64,000 bases of DNA from NCBI RefSeq assembly GCF_901933205.1, contig NW_022148941.1, positions 1-64,000 of the forward strand. Reading direction: 5' to 3'. Made by a program: the position numbers and the translations under genes. This DNA is from Camarhynchus parvulus. Its lineage: Eukaryota; Chordata; Aves; Passeriformes; Thraupidae. Below are positions 1 to 11,699 of this stretch, piece after piece. Positions within the stretch are counted from its first letter, which is position 1. Each line of letters starts with the position of its first letter. Below the pieces are notes generated by a model that saw nothing but the letters and a program-made list of their open reading frames with translations, made no database searches and was not told the origin of the DNA.

Positions 1-1440
1 TTTGTGGGGAAAAATTTGGAATTTCAGGGAAATTTGGGGAATTTGGGGAGATTTTGTGGAAATTTTTGGAAAAATTTGGAGATATTTGGGGAATTTTTGG
101 GGAAATTTGGGGAATTTTGGGAAATTTCAGGGACTTGAGGGAAATTTGGGGAGAAATTTGGGATGCAGGGGGGAAATTTTGGGAATTTTTGGGGAATTTT
201 GGGAAGTGTGGTATTTTGAGGGGATTTTGGGGAAATTTTGGGAAAATTTTGGGGAATTTTGTGGAGAAATTTGGGGGAATTTCAGGAAATTTTGGAGAAA
301 ATTTGGGGAAAATTTGGGGAAAATGTTGGGGAAATTTGGGGGAAATTTTGTCGGAAAATCTTGGGGGATTTGGGGAAATTTTGGGGAAAATTTGGGGAAA
401 ATTTGGGGAAATTTCAGGGGAAATTTCGGGGGAGGGAATTTTGGGGGGAAAATTTTGGGGAAACTTTCTGGGGAAATTTTTTTTAGGAAAAATCTGGGGA
501 ATTTCAGGAAATTGGTGTTTGGGGGATTTGAGGAGATTTTGGGGGAAATTTGGGGGATGTTTGGGCAGGTTTTGGGGCATTTGGGGGGAAATTTGGGGAA
601 ATTTCAGGGGAAAATTTGGGAAAAAATTTGGGGAAAATTTTGGAGATTTTGGGGAAAATTTGGGGGGATTTGGGGAAAATTTGGAAGATTTTGGGGAAAT
701 TTTGGGGAAATTTGGAAGGAATTTTGGGAAATTTTGGGGGATTTGGGGAGGGATTTGGGGGAAATTTGGGGGAAATTTGGGGGAAATTTGGGGAAAATTT
801 TGGGGGAATTTTGGGGAGAAGGGGGAATTTGGGAAGAAATTTGGGGAATTTGGGGAAATTTTGGGGAAAATTTGGGGAAAATTTTGGGGAATAGGGGGAA
901 ATTTGGGGGAAAGGGAAATTTTGGGGGAAATTTGAGGATTTGGGAGGGGTTGGGGGGAATTTGGGGGAATTTGGAGAAAAAACAGGAAAAATATTTGGGG
1001 AATTTTAGGGGATTTGGGGAAAATTTTTGGGGGAAATTTGGAGGATTTGGGGGGAATTTTTGGGTAGATTTGGGGGAATTTTGTAGTATTTTTGGGGATT
1101 TGGGGGAATTTGGGGATTTAATTTTGGGGAATTTTGGGGAATTTGGGGAACTTTGGGGGAATTTTGGAGGATTTGGGGATCTGGGGGAATTATTAATTTT
1201 GGGAGAATTTTGGGGGAATTTTTGGGAGTGGGATTTTTAAGGGGATTTTGGGGGGGAATTTTGGGAGATTTTTGGGGATTTAAATTGTAGTTTTTTGGGA
1301 GGTTTGTTTAATGGGTTTTGGGGGGATTTTTGGGGTGATTTTTGGGGATTTTTTTTGGGGATTTTTGGGGATTTTGGGTTGGGATTTTTTGGGTGATTGG
1401 ATTTTTGGGGATTTTTGGGGGGATTTTGATTTTTGGGGTA
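1..1440. repeat. GGGGAAATTTT G-rich simple array
   Basis: Loose tandem repeat of GGGGAAATTTTGGGG-type units on the plus strand. Long open frames run through it only because the unit has few stop codons. No exon is seen until the small one near 1,450-1,505. The array corresponds to about 14,360-16,170. Confidence 0.85.
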
Positions 1441-1451
1441 TGGGGGTTTGA

Positions 1452-1505
1452 TCGGGCGGGTCCCAGTTCCTCTCAGGGGTTCCATTGCAGCACCAGGTCC
1501 TGGGG
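1452..1505 (-). pseudogene. Decayed copy of TBC1D17-like coding exon 3
   Basis: On the minus strand the acceptor TTTCACAG and the following CCCCAGGACCTGGTGC match the better copy at 16,182-16,244. One G is missing in each of two G runs, breaking the frame. The donor-proximal sequence (GGGGAGGAG then GTGAGA in the good copy) is replaced by GATCAAACC, so no donor remains. Confidence 0.6.
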
Positions 1506-1690
1506 CTGTGAAACCAGTAACGACCAGTATAAACCAGTATAAAGAACCATACGACCAGACGACCAGTATAAAACCAGTATGGACCAGTACGGACCAGTAT
1601 GGACCACTATGGACCAGTACAGACCAGTAGACCAGTATGGAACGGACCAGTACAGCCGAGGACCAATAAAAGTGCGCCCAAACGAAAAAC
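1506..1690. repeat. ACCAGTAT / GGACCAGTA array
   Basis: Tandem array of about 10-bp units (ACCAGTATGG, ACCAGTATAA). It abuts the acceptor of the decayed exon 3, and corresponds to 16,245-16,610. Confidence 0.85.
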
Positions 1691-1779
1691 CGGCAGTACA
1701 GACCCATAACCACTACGACCCCACCAGTGTGACCAGTGGATACCCTTCCCATCCTATGCCGTCTCTCCCAGTATAACCC

Positions 1780-2200
1780 GTACCCCAGTCCCCCTTTAAC
1801 CCTCCCAGTCCCCCCCAGTTTCCCTCCCAGTCCCCCCCAGTTGGCTCCCAGTCCCTCCCAGTTTGCCTCCCAGTCCCCCCAGTATCCCCGTTGTCCCAAA
1901 TCCCTCCCAGTTTCCCTCCCAGTCCCCCCCAGTTTATTGGCCAGCCCCCCCCAGTCCCTCCCAGTTTGGTTCCCAGCCCATCCCAGTACATCCCAGCTCC
2001 CTGTTTGTTCCCAGTAGACCCAGTCCATCCCAGTCCCTCCCAGTCCCCCCAGTTTGCCTCCCAGCCCTCCCAGTTTGCCCCCCCAGTATCCGCAGTCTCC
2101 CATCCATCCCAGTCCCTCCCAGTCACCTCCCAGTACGTCCCAGTACTCCCAGTCCCCTCCCAGTCCCTCCCAGTCCCTTACCACTCACCGTGCCAACACC
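1780..2200. repeat. CCCTCCCAGT decamer array
   Basis: Units are mainly CCCAGTCCCT and CCCAGTTTG. The array corresponds to 16,610-17,370. Confidence 0.85.
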
Positions 2201-2270
2201 AGTCAACCCAAGACTTCCCGCGCAGCCACCGCCCAGAGGCCAGAGGGACAGACCACCCAGGACAGGATAA
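2200..2270 (-). pseudogene. Probable remnant of TBC1D17-like coding exon 2
   Basis: This lies at the position equivalent to the exon at 17,374-17,469. The minus strand still reads towards a GTGAGT donor near 2,187-2,192, but the coding sequence is too degraded to align convincingly. Fragments of the same exon edge seem to recur near 2,650, 2,960 and 3,515 (GGACAGCAGCAC-like stretches). Confidence 0.35.
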
Positions 2271-2289
2271 CGGGGACTGGGCGGGGACA

Positions 2290-5260
2290 GAGGCCACTGG
2301 GGCGGGGACACTGTCCCATAGTGTCCCAGTGGTCAGTGTCACTGCACTGTCATCCCATATATGGTACTATCACATTGTCATTGTCACATTGTGTCCTGTC
2401 CCAGGTCACTGTCAGCATGTGTCACTGTCACTATCACCTGTCACCACTGCTCACACATCACTGTCACTGTCACTGTCACTGTCACTGTCACTGTCCCAAT
2501 AAAGCATCACTGTGCCCCTGTCACTGTCAATACTGTCACAGTACTGTCATGTCACTGTCACTATCACTGTCACTTATCCTGTCACTGTCACTATCAGTGT
2601 CACTGTCACTATCACTGTCACCAGGTCACCCAGGGACATTGAGTTGCTGACAGGACAGCAGCACACTAGACCGGGGACAGACACTGTCCTTGTCTGGCCT
2701 CACAATTGTGTCACGTCACCTATCACTGTCACTGCTGCCATTGTCACTGCACTTTCCCCGTGTCACTGTCCATTGTGTCACTGTCACTGTCACCTATCAC
2801 TCCAGTATCACTTAAATGCTATCACTGTCACTGTCACCACATTGTGTCACTGTCACTGTATCAATGTCCACTGTCCCTCTGTCACTGTCACTGCACTGTG
2901 CTGTCACTGTCACTGTATAGCTGTCACTATGCACCACTGTCACCAGGGACAGGGCCGGGAGGCACGGGACAGCGCACCTAGGGCGAGGGACACTAGGACA
3001 CTGTCACTGTCACCAGTGTCACCAAGTGTCACTGTCACTGTCATCACAGTGTTACTGTCACATTGTGTCATTGTCACATTGTGTCACTGCCCCTGCTCCA
3101 CTGTCGCAGCAGTGTCACGTCCCTGACACTGACAGGCAAACTAACACTGAGAGACGAGGACAGAGACACATTGTGTGTCCTGTCGCTCCCAGTGTCACTG
3201 TCATTGTCCTACAGCAGTAACCAGCTGTCACTGTCACTGTCACCTACCATTGTCATTGTGTCACTGTGTATGCTGTCACTGCAGTCTGGTCCCCACTATC
3301 ACTGTCACTGTCACTGTGTCATATTGTGACACTGTCACTGTCACTGTCACTGTCCACTATCACTGTCACTGTCACTGTCCTGTCACATTGTCACGCAGTG
3401 TCACTGTCACGTGTCACCATAGTGTCACTGTGTCACTGTCACTGTCACTGTGTCACTGTCACTGTCACTGTCACTGCTGCTTCACTGCCAGTGTCACCAG
3501 TGTCACCCAAGGACAGAGACCTTCCAGGCTTAGAACAGCAGCACCTAGGGGCGAGGACAGGGGTACTAATCCTGTAGAGTAACACCAGTGTCACCCAGGG
3601 GTGCAAAACTGTCCCCACTGTCACAGGGGTCACCAAGGGTCGCAGCTGTATGGACTAACACTGTTGTGCCACTGTCCCATTGTGTCACTGTCACCATTGT
3701 CTGGGCTCACTGTCACTGTCACCACCCAGTGTCACTGTCACCAGCATCACCAAGGTCGCTGTCACATTGTGTCACCATCGTGTCACTGTCACCAAGGGTA
3801 ACTGTCACTGTCACCATTTGTCATTGTGTCACAGGGTCTATCCCAACTACACCGTTGTGTACATAGCGTGTCATTTGTCACTCACACACAGGGGTCACCA
3901 GGTGTCACTGTCACGCAGTGTCACACAGGGTCACCAGGGGTCACCCGGGGTCACTGTCACTGTCACACGTGTCATGCACCAAGGGACACTGTCACCCTTT
4001 CTTTCACTCCCTCACCCATCCCGTCCTTTCTCACTGCACTGCTGCACGCCCTGCACTGTCTCCCTGTCACTGTCACTTGCCTCACTGCTCACTGTCACTG
4101 TCTGCACTGTCACTATCACACGCGCCTTGACGTCGCTTCACTACACTGTTCACCACTGTCCTTGTCACTGTAACCGCAGGTCACTATCACTATCACGTCC
4201 TATCACTGAGCTCACTGTCACTGCACTGCACTACACGCCCTATCTTCACTATCACTATCACCATCCAGTAACTACCAGTACAACCAGTGACACCAAGGAC
4301 AACGAGCAGGGAAGCGCACGGGCAGGACAGAGACACTATCAGCGGCACGAGTATCACGCTAGGTGTCACCCAGGGGTCACAAAACATCACAAGGTCGCAG
4401 GGTTGACCAGGGGGTCACCCTGTGTAGGCGTTACATGTTGGACCACCTGTCTGTTATCCATTATCACCCAGGGGTCTGTCCACGTGTCACCATCGTGTCA
4501 TTGTCACCAGTGTCACCAGGGGCTCACTATCACTAACAATGCGGAACCCAAGGTCACCAGCCGTGTCATTGTCACCAGTGTCACCAAGGGCTCACTGTCA
4601 CTGTCACCATCGTGTCATTGTCACCAGCTGGGGTCACTGCACTGTCACCAGCGTGTCATTGTCACCCAGGGTCACTGTCACAGTCACCACCGCGTGTCAT
4701 CACCAGGGTCACTATCACCACTGCCACCCAAGGGTCACCACGTGCCACACGGGGTCACCAGTGTCACCCAGGGGTCACCAGGGGTCACCCCGGGTCACTG
4801 TCACCAGTGTCTGCCCAGGCGTCACCCCTGGTCACCAAGAGTCACTGTCACCATGTGTCACGCTATCACATCACTGTCACCACTGCGTCACTGTCACCGT
4901 GTCCCTGTCCCTGTCCCTGTCACCATGTCCCTGTCACTGTCACTGTCACTGTCACCGTGTCACTGTCACCATGTCACTGTCACTGTGTCACTGTCACCAC
5001 CATGTCACTGTCACCATTGTGTCACTGTCATTGTCACCACCGTGTCACTGTCACTGTCACTGCCACTGCCACCATGTCTGCCCTGTCACCCACTACGCCT
5101 GTCACCCATGTCACTGTCACCACTGGGTCCCTGTCACTGTCACCGTGTCACTGTCACCGTGTCACTGTCACTGTCACCATGTCACTGTCACTGTCACTGT
5201 GTCACTGTCACCGTGTCACTGTCACCATCACTGTCCCCTGTCGTCCCTCCCAAGCGCGGT
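2290..5260. repeat. CACTGT hexamer array with CACCAGGGGT variants
   Basis: A 3-kb array of TCACTG/TCACCA hexamers. Higher-order variants such as GTGTCACCCAGGGGTCACC become common after about 3,590. All plus-strand frames are long and open, which is a property of the unit and not evidence of coding. It corresponds to 17,480-19,330. Confidence 0.9.
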
Positions 5261-5289
5261 GTCACCCCGAGGAGACTAAGCTGGGGCAG

Positions 5290-5460
5290 GTGCAGGGGCG
5301 GAATTTTGGGGTCCCCGGAGGAATTTTGGGGTCCCCAGAGGAATTTTGAGGGTCCCGAGAGGAATTTTGGGATCCCGGGGGGGGTTTTGAGGGTCCCGGG
5401 CGGATTTTGGGGGGTCCCGAGGGAGTTTTTTTTGGGGCATTTTGGGGCATTTTGGGGCGT
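5290..5460. repeat. GGAATTTTGGGGTCCC array
   Basis: About six units of 20-30 bp sit just downstream (minus strand) of the decayed exon 1. It corresponds to 19,370-19,520. Confidence 0.8.
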
Positions 5461-5488
5461 GCGACCCACAGGGGTGGGGGAGGCTCAC

Positions 5489-5513
5489 CCTCCCTCCCGC
5501 CGCCTCCTCCCAT
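5489..5513 (-). pseudogene. Decayed copy of TBC1D17-like exon 1
   Basis: On the minus strand an ATG at 5,513 is followed by GGAGGAGGCGGCGGG and a GTGAGC donor (5,483-5,488). The segment is 25 bp. The better copy at 19,550-19,573 is 24 bp because it has one G fewer after the ATG. The extra base shifts the frame relative to exon 2. Confidence 0.6.
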
Positions 5514-5690
5514 GGCCGCTCAACAGCTTCCGCCCGCCTGGCCACGCCCGCTGATCAGCCAGGACACATAAACGACGGCAAATTTTGTACGCCCAACCTA
5601 GCAGCGCTGCCATTGGTTGTTTCGGTGGGCCGCCATTCAGCGCCGTGACCCGCCTTTTCCACCGCCGCAAATGTTGGGGCCGGGCTTTCA
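5514..5690 (-). promoter_or_regulatory. Truncated promoter of the left duplicate
   Basis: CpG-rich segment with one inverted CCAAT box (ATTGG at 5,612-5,616) and a GCCGCC patch. Relative to 19,574-19,870 it lacks about 120 bp that include an ETS-like ACTTCCGG and two CCAAT boxes. Confidence 0.5.
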
Positions 5691-7690
5691 ATTTCCTTTT
5701 CTAACTTTAAAATTTCCTTTTTAACCCCAAAATTCCTTTTCTAACCCAAAAATTTTCCTTTTTTAACCACAAAATTTCGCTTTTAACCCCCAAAAATTCC
5801 TTTTTATTTAAAATTCCCTTTTCTATCCCCAATTTCCCTTTTTTAACCCCAAATTTCCCTTTTTTACCCCCAAAATTCCCTTTTCTATCCCCAATTTCCC
5901 TTTTTAACCCCAAATTTCCCTTTTTACCCCCAAAATTTCCTCAGGACCCCCAAAATCCTCAGGACCCCAAATTTCCCGATTTTAACCTTAAATTCCTCTT
6001 TTCACCCCCAGGGAATTCCCTTTTCTCCCCAAATCCCCACACGATCCCCTCAGGACCCCACATTTCCCCAAATTTTCCCCCAAATTCCCCAAATTTTCCC
6101 AAACCCCCCCAAATTCCCCTGATTTTTTCCCCCCAAGATCCCCCAAAATCCCAAGGATTCCTGATTTACCACCCCAAAAGATTCTCAAATTCCTATCCCC
6201 AAATTTTCCTAAAAATCCCCTGAGATTTTTCCCAAAAGATCATCAAATTTCACCCAAATTTTTCCCCATAATCCTCCAAATTTTCCCCCAAATCCTCAGA
6301 GTTTCTCCCCAAAATCCCCCAAATTTTCCCTAAAATCTGCAATAATCCCCCCAAATTTTCCCCCAAATCCTCAAATTTCTCCCAAAATCTAGGAATTTTC
6401 CTAAAAAATCCCCAATAATCCCCAATTTTTCCCAAAATCCTCAAATTTCTCTAAATTTTTTCCCCAAAAATCCCCAAATTTTCCCCTAAATCCCAATAAT
6501 CCCCAAAATTTTTCCACCCAAAATCATAAATTTCTCCCAAATTTTCCCCAAAGTCCCCAAATTTTCCTAAAATCACAATAATTCCCCAATTTTTCCCCAA
6601 ATCCTCGATTTTCCCCCAAATTTTTCCCCAATAATCCCAATCCCCAAGACCCCCAAGTTTCCCCAAAAATCCCCAAAAAATCCCCACATTTTTTCCCCAA
6701 AACTCCCCCATTTTTTTTCCTAAATCCCCAGGACCCCTCAGATTTTCCCCTAAAAATCCCCAAAAATCCCCAAATTTTTCCCCAAAATCCCCAATAATTC
6801 CCCAAATGTTTCCCCAAAATTCCCTTTAAATTTTCCACTAAAATCCACAAAAAATCGCCCAAATTTTTCCCCAGGTGGGGTTTTCTAAAAATTTGAGGGG
6901 TTTTTCCAAGAGGTATTGTTTTGTTTTCCAAAATTCGAGATGTTCACCCCAAAATTTGGGGTTTTCCCCAAAAATTTGGGGTTTTTTTCCCCTAAAATTT
7001 GAGATTTTTAAGCCCCAAAATTTGGGGGTTTTTTCACTAAAATTTGGGGCTTTTTTTCCTAAACTTTGGGGGTTTTTCCCTAACATTTGAGATTTTCACC
7101 CCAAAAATTTGAGATTTTTCTTAAAAAATTTGGGGTTTTCCAAAAATTTGGGGTTTTCTAAAATTTTGGGGTTTTTCTAAAAATTTTTGGGTTTCCCAAA
7201 AGAATTGTGGGGTTTTCCCCTAAAAATTGAGATTTTCCCCAAAATTGGAGATTTTTAAAATTTGGGGGTTTCTCCCTAAAATTTGGGGTTTTTCCCCAAA
7301 ATTCGAGATTTTCACCCCCAAGGAGCTGGGGTTTTCTAAATTTTGGGGTTTTCCCCAAAATTTGGGGTTTTTCCCAAAAATTTTGGGTTTTTCTCCTAAA
7401 ATTTGAGATTTTTCCCCAAAAATTTGGAGCTTTAAGCCCCCCAAAATTTGAGGTTTTCCCAAATTTGGGGGTTTTTGCTTTCCCTAAAATTTGGGGGTTT
7501 TTTCCCCAAAAATTCGAGATTTTTCACCCCAAAATTTGGGGTTTTTCAAAATTTGGGGTTTTTTTCCCAAAAATTTTGGGGTTTTCCCCAAAATTTGGGG
7601 TTTTCAAAATTTGGGGCTTTTTTCCCAAAATTTGCAGGTTTTTTCTCCTAAAATTTTAGATTTTCACCCCAAAAATTTGAGACTTTGGGC
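5690..7690. repeat. C-rich then palindromic CCCCAAAATTTGGGG array
   Basis: From 5,690 to about 6,890 units resemble CCCTTTTTTAACCCCAAAA and CCCCAAATTTTTCCCC. From 6,890 they become near-palindromic (CCCCAAAATTTGGGGTTTTT), which could form hairpins. It corresponds to 19,880-22,010. No exon was seen. Confidence 0.85.
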
Positions 7691-7889
7691 TTTTGGGTGA
7701 ATTTGGGACCATTTTGGGGGGGATTTTTGGGTGGATTTTGTAGGATTTGGGAGGATTTTGGGGAGATTTTTGGGGGGGCATTTTGGGGTGTTTTGGGTGG
7801 GGGTTTGGGGGTGTTTTTGGGGGTTTTGGGTGGTGGGACCATTTTAGAGTGTTTTGGGAGATATTTGGGTCGGTTTGGGGAGTGTTTGG

Positions 7890-8860
7890 GGTGTTTTAAC
7901 CCCCAAAAATCACCTGGGAACCCCAAAATTCCACCCAAGAACCCCAAAGAACCACCCAGGAACCACAAAATTCCACCTGGAAACCCCAAAGAACCACCTG
8001 GGAACCCCAAAGAACCACCTGAGAACCCCAAAGAACCACCTGGGAACCCCAAAAACCACCTGGAACCCCCAAAAAATCACCTGGGAACCCCAAAATCACC
8101 TGGGAACCCCAAAAAATCACCTGGGAACCCCAAAATTCCACTCAAGAACCCCGAAAAACCACCCGGGAACCCCAAAGAACCACCCAGGAACCACAAAATT
8201 CCACCTGGGAGCCCCAAAGAACCACCTGGAACCCCAAAAATCACCCAAGAACCCCCAAAAAACCACCTGGGAACCCCAAAAATTCCACCCAGGAGCCCCA
8301 AAATTCCACCTGGAAACCCCCAAAAACCACCTGGGAACCCCAAAATTCCACCTGGAAACCCCAAAAATCCACCTGGGAACCCCAAAATACCACCCAAGAA
8401 CCCCAAAGAACCACCCAGGAACCACAAAGAACCACCTGAGAACCCCAAAGAACCACCTGGGAACCCCAAAAACCCCCTGGGAACCCCAAAATACCACCCG
8501 AAAACCCCAAATAACCACCTGGGAACCCCAAAGAACCACCTGGGAACCCCAAAAAATCACCTGGGAACCCCAAAATTCCACTCAAGAACCCCGAAAAACC
8601 ACCCGGGAACCCCAAAGAACCACCTGGAAACCCCAAAAAACCACCTGGAAACCGCAAAAATTCCACCTGGAAACCCCAAAAATTCCACCTGGGAACCCCC
8701 AAAAAACCACCCGGGAACCCCCAAAAAATCACCCAGGAGCCCCAGAAAACCACCTGGGAACCCCAAAATTCCACCTGGAAACCCCAAAAAACCACCTGGA
8801 AACCCCAAAGAACTACCTGGGAACCCCAAAATTCCCCAAACCCCCCAAATTCTCCCCAAA
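7890..8860. repeat. CCACCTGGGAACCCCAAA array
   Basis: Roughly 18-24 bp units of CCACCTGGGAACCCCAAAAA with variants. On the minus strand each unit contains TTCCCAGGTGG, a splice-like CAG/GTGG string, but I see no exon here. It lies downstream of the MYBPC2 exon in the gene's direction. 7,690-7,890 is a G-rich TTTTGGGG bridge. Confidence 0.85.
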
Positions 8861-8864
8861 TTCC

Positions 8865-11420
8865 TCCACCTTCGCTCTTCTTGGGCTCCACCTTGATCTT
8901 CTTGAGGCGCTGGAGCCTCCTTCAAATCCCCCTTAGATCCCTCCAGAATCCCCAAAATCCCTTCAAAAATCACCCAAAATCCCCCAAAATTTCCATAAAT
9001 TTCCATAAATTTTCCCCAAATCCCCCAAATTTCCCCCAAAACCCCACCTTCGCTCTTCTTGGCCTCCACCTTGATCTTCTTGAGGTGCTCCCATCCTCCA
9101 AATCCCCCCCTAGATCCCTCTAAAATTCCCCCAAAATCCCTTCAAAAATCCCCCAAAATTTCCATAAATTTCCATAAATTTTCCCCAAATCCCCCAAATT
9201 CTCCCCAAATTCGCCCACCTTCACTCTTCTTGGCCTCCACCTTGATCTTCTTGAGGCGCTTGAGCCTCCCCTGTCCTCCAAACCTCCCAAATCCTCCAAA
9301 ATCGCCCCCAAATCCCTCCAGTTTTCTCCAGAATTTCCAAAATTTCCATAAATTTCCATAAATTTTCCCAAAATCCCCCAAATTCCCCCCAAAACCCCAC
9401 CTTCGCTCTTCTTGGCCTCCACCTTGATCTTCTTGAGGTGCTCCCATCCTCCAAACCTCCCCCTAGATCCCTCTAAAATTCCCCCAAAATCGCCCAAAAT
9501 CCCTTCAAAAATCCCCCAAAATTTCCATAAATTTCCATAAATTTTCCCAAAACCCCCCAAATTCTCCCCAAAACCCCACCTTCGCTCTTCTTGGGCTCCA
9601 CCTTGATCTTCTTGAGGGGCCTGGCCTTCAAAATCCTTAAACCCCCCAAAATCCCCAAAATCCTTCAAAAACCAAAATCCCCAAAATTTCCATAAATTTC
9701 CATAAATTTTCCCAAAATCCCCCAAATTCTCCCCAAAACCCCACCTTCGCTCTTCTTGGCCTCCACCTTGATCTTCTTGAGGCGCTTGAGCCTCCCCTGT
9801 CCTCCAAACCTCCCAAATCCTCCAAAATCGCCCCCAAATCCCTCCAGTTTTCTCCAGAATTTCCATAAATTTCCATAAATTTTCCCAAAATCCCCCAAAT
9901 TCTCCCCAAATTCGCCCACCTTCGCTCTTCTTGGCCTCCACCTTGATCTTCTTGAGGTGCTCCCATCCTCCAAATCCCCCCCTAGATCCCTCTAAAATTC
10001 CCCCAAAATCCCTTCAAAAAACCCCCAAAATTTCCATAAATTTCCATAAAATTTCCCAAAACCCCCCAAATTCTCCCCCAATTCCCCACCTTCACTCTTC
10101 TTGGCCTCCACCTTGATCTTCTTGAGGCGCGCCGCCTCCCCTGTCCTCCAAACCTCCCAAATCCTCCAAAATCGCCCCAAAATCCCTCCAATTTTCTCCA
10201 GAATTTCCATAAATTTCCATAAATTTCCATAAATTTTCCCAAAATCCCCCAAATTTCCCCCAAAACCCCACCTTCGCTCTTCTTGGCCTCCACCTTGATC
10301 TTCTTGAGGTGCTCCCATCCTCCAAACCTCCCCCTAGATCCCTCTAAAATTCCCCCAAAATCGCCCAAAATCCCTTCAAAAATCCCCAAAAATTCTCCAA
10401 AATTTCCATAAATTTCCATAGATTTTCCCAAAATCCCCCAAATTCTCCCGAATTCGCCCACCTTCGCTCTTCTTGGCCTCCACCTTGATCTTCTTGAGGC
10501 GCTTGAGCCTCCCCTGTCCTCCAAACCTCCCAAATCCTCCAAAATCGCCCCCAAAATCCCTCCAATTTTCTCCAGAATTTCCATAAATTTCCATAAATTT
10601 CCATAAATTTTCCCAAAATCCCCCAAATTCTCCCGAATTACCCCCCACCTTCGCTCTTCTTGGCCTCCACCTTGATCTTCTTGAGGTGCTCCCATCCTCC
10701 AAATCCCCCCCTAGATCCCTCTAAAATTCCCCCAAAATCGCCCAAAATCCCTTCAAAAATCCCCCAAAATTTCCATAAATTTCCATAGATTTTCCCAAAA
10801 GATAATAAATTCTCCCAAAATTACGCCCACCTTAGCTCTTCTTGGCCTCCACCTTGATCTTCTTGAGGCGCAGGCCTCCCCTGTCCTCCAAACCTCCCAA
10901 ATCCTCCAAAATCGCCCCAAATCCCTCCAATTTTCTCCAGAATTTCCATAAATTTCCATAAATTTTCCCAAAAACCCCCAAATTCTCCCCATCCGCCCAC
11001 CTTAGCTCTTCTTGGCCTCCACCTTATCTTCTTGGGTGCTCCCATCCTCCAAACCCCCTAACCTCTAAAATTCCCCAAAATCGCCCAAAATCCTTCAAAA
11101 CCCCAAAATTTCCATAAATTTCCATAGATTTTCCCAACATGCCCAAATTCTCCACGCCCACCTTAAGCTCTTCTTGGCCTCCACCTTGATCTTCTTGGGC
11201 TTGAGCCTCCCCTGTCCTCAAACCTCCCAAATCCTCCAAAACCCCCAAAATCCTCATTTTTCTCCAAATTTCCATAATTTCCATAAATTTCCATAAATTT
11301 TCCCAAATCCCCAAATTTCCCCAAAACCCCCACCTCGCTCTTCTTGGCCTCCACCTTGATCTTCTTGAGGTGCTCCATCCTCCAAATCCCCCTAATCCCT
11401 CCAATCCCCAAAATCCTTCA
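8865..11420 (-). repeat. About 176-bp satellite carrying the MYBPC2 exon 3' end and donor
   Basis: About fifteen units, with copies starting near 8,870, 9,048, 9,219, 9,402, 9,584, 9,745, 9,921, 10,090, 10,271, 10,463, 10,651, 10,831, 11,000, 11,165 and 11,334. The spacing is 161-192 bp. On the minus strand each unit encodes LKKIKVEAKKSE (some copies start LKRLKKIKVE) and then GAAG/GTGGG, i.e. the last ~45 nt of the neighbouring M-domain exon plus its donor. About 130 bp of intron-type sequence (AATTTCCATAAATTTCC) follows. Two subtypes partly alternate. One has GGGGAGGCTCAAGCG before the coding part, the other GGATGGGAGCACCTC. Units nearest the exon are the most eroded. Confidence 0.9.
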
Positions 11421-11498
11421 AAATCCCCAAAATTCTCCAAAATTTCCATAAATTTCCATAAATTTTCCCAAAATGCCCAAATTCTCCCAAAGCCCCAC

Positions 11499-11692
11499 CT
11501 TACTCTTCTTGGGCTCCACCTTGATCTTCTTGGCTGGGAGGCATGCGCCCGGTGGGTGATGCCGTACTGGAGGCGTGGTCGCATGCTACGCTCTTCTTGG
11601 TGACGCCCTTGAGCAGCTCCCAGATCTCGGGGGGGATCGTGTCCTCCTCGTCGTCCTTCTTCTTCTTCTTCACCTCCTCGGCCTGCTCCTCC
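11499..11692 (-). CDS. MYBPC2: MYBPC2 (fast myosin-binding protein C), M-domain exon, frame-disrupted
   Basis: MyBP-C is a thick-filament protein of the sarcomere. Its M-domain, between Ig domains C1 and C2, binds myosin and actin. The minus strand reads a lysine run, an acidic DDEED stretch, then IPPEIWELLKGVTKKS. In another frame follows LQYGIT, and in a third KKIKVEPKKSK before a GTGGGG donor (11,493-11,498). This order matches the M-domain signature. The K-rich linker and IPPEIWELLKG favour the fast paralogue (from memory of the family). The acceptor is CACCCTCAG, so the exon starts at 11,692. At least two frame shifts are present, and the segment corresponding to DLRGMLKRL is garbled here although LKRLKKIKVE is intact in the array copies. 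No other MYBPC2 exon was found. The gene could be a fragment, a pseudogene, or real with assembly indels. Confidence 0.7.
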
Positions 11693-11699
11693 CTGAGGG

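Larger units (their letters stand above)
1..7690. repeat. Left copy of a segmental duplication (TBC1D17-like 5' end)
   Basis: This block matches about 14,360-22,010 in the same order and orientation: GGGGAAATTTT array, small exon, ACCAGTAT array, CCCTCCCAGT array, CACTGT array, GGAATTTTGGGGTCCC array, promoter, then C-rich and palindromic arrays. The offset drifts between about 14.06 and 14.74 kb because the arrays differ in length. The left copy is the more decayed. Its exon 1 has an extra base, its exon 3 has lost the donor, and about 120 bp of the core promoter is missing. Similarity appears to stop near 7,690 (22,010). It could be a real tandem duplication or an unpurged haplotype in the assembly. 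Confidence 0.75.

Noticed and set aside
2..1240. 412-codon Gly/Trp/Phe-rich frame
   Set aside because: Repeated GGGAAATTTTGG units lack stops in this frame; paralogous sequence at 14.4 kb is open in other frames.
7685..8936. Plus-strand frames of 360-403 codons with PKNHLGTPKN repeats
   Set aside because: Unit composition of the CCTGGGAACCCCAAA array; other frames of the same strand and the minus strand are equally open.
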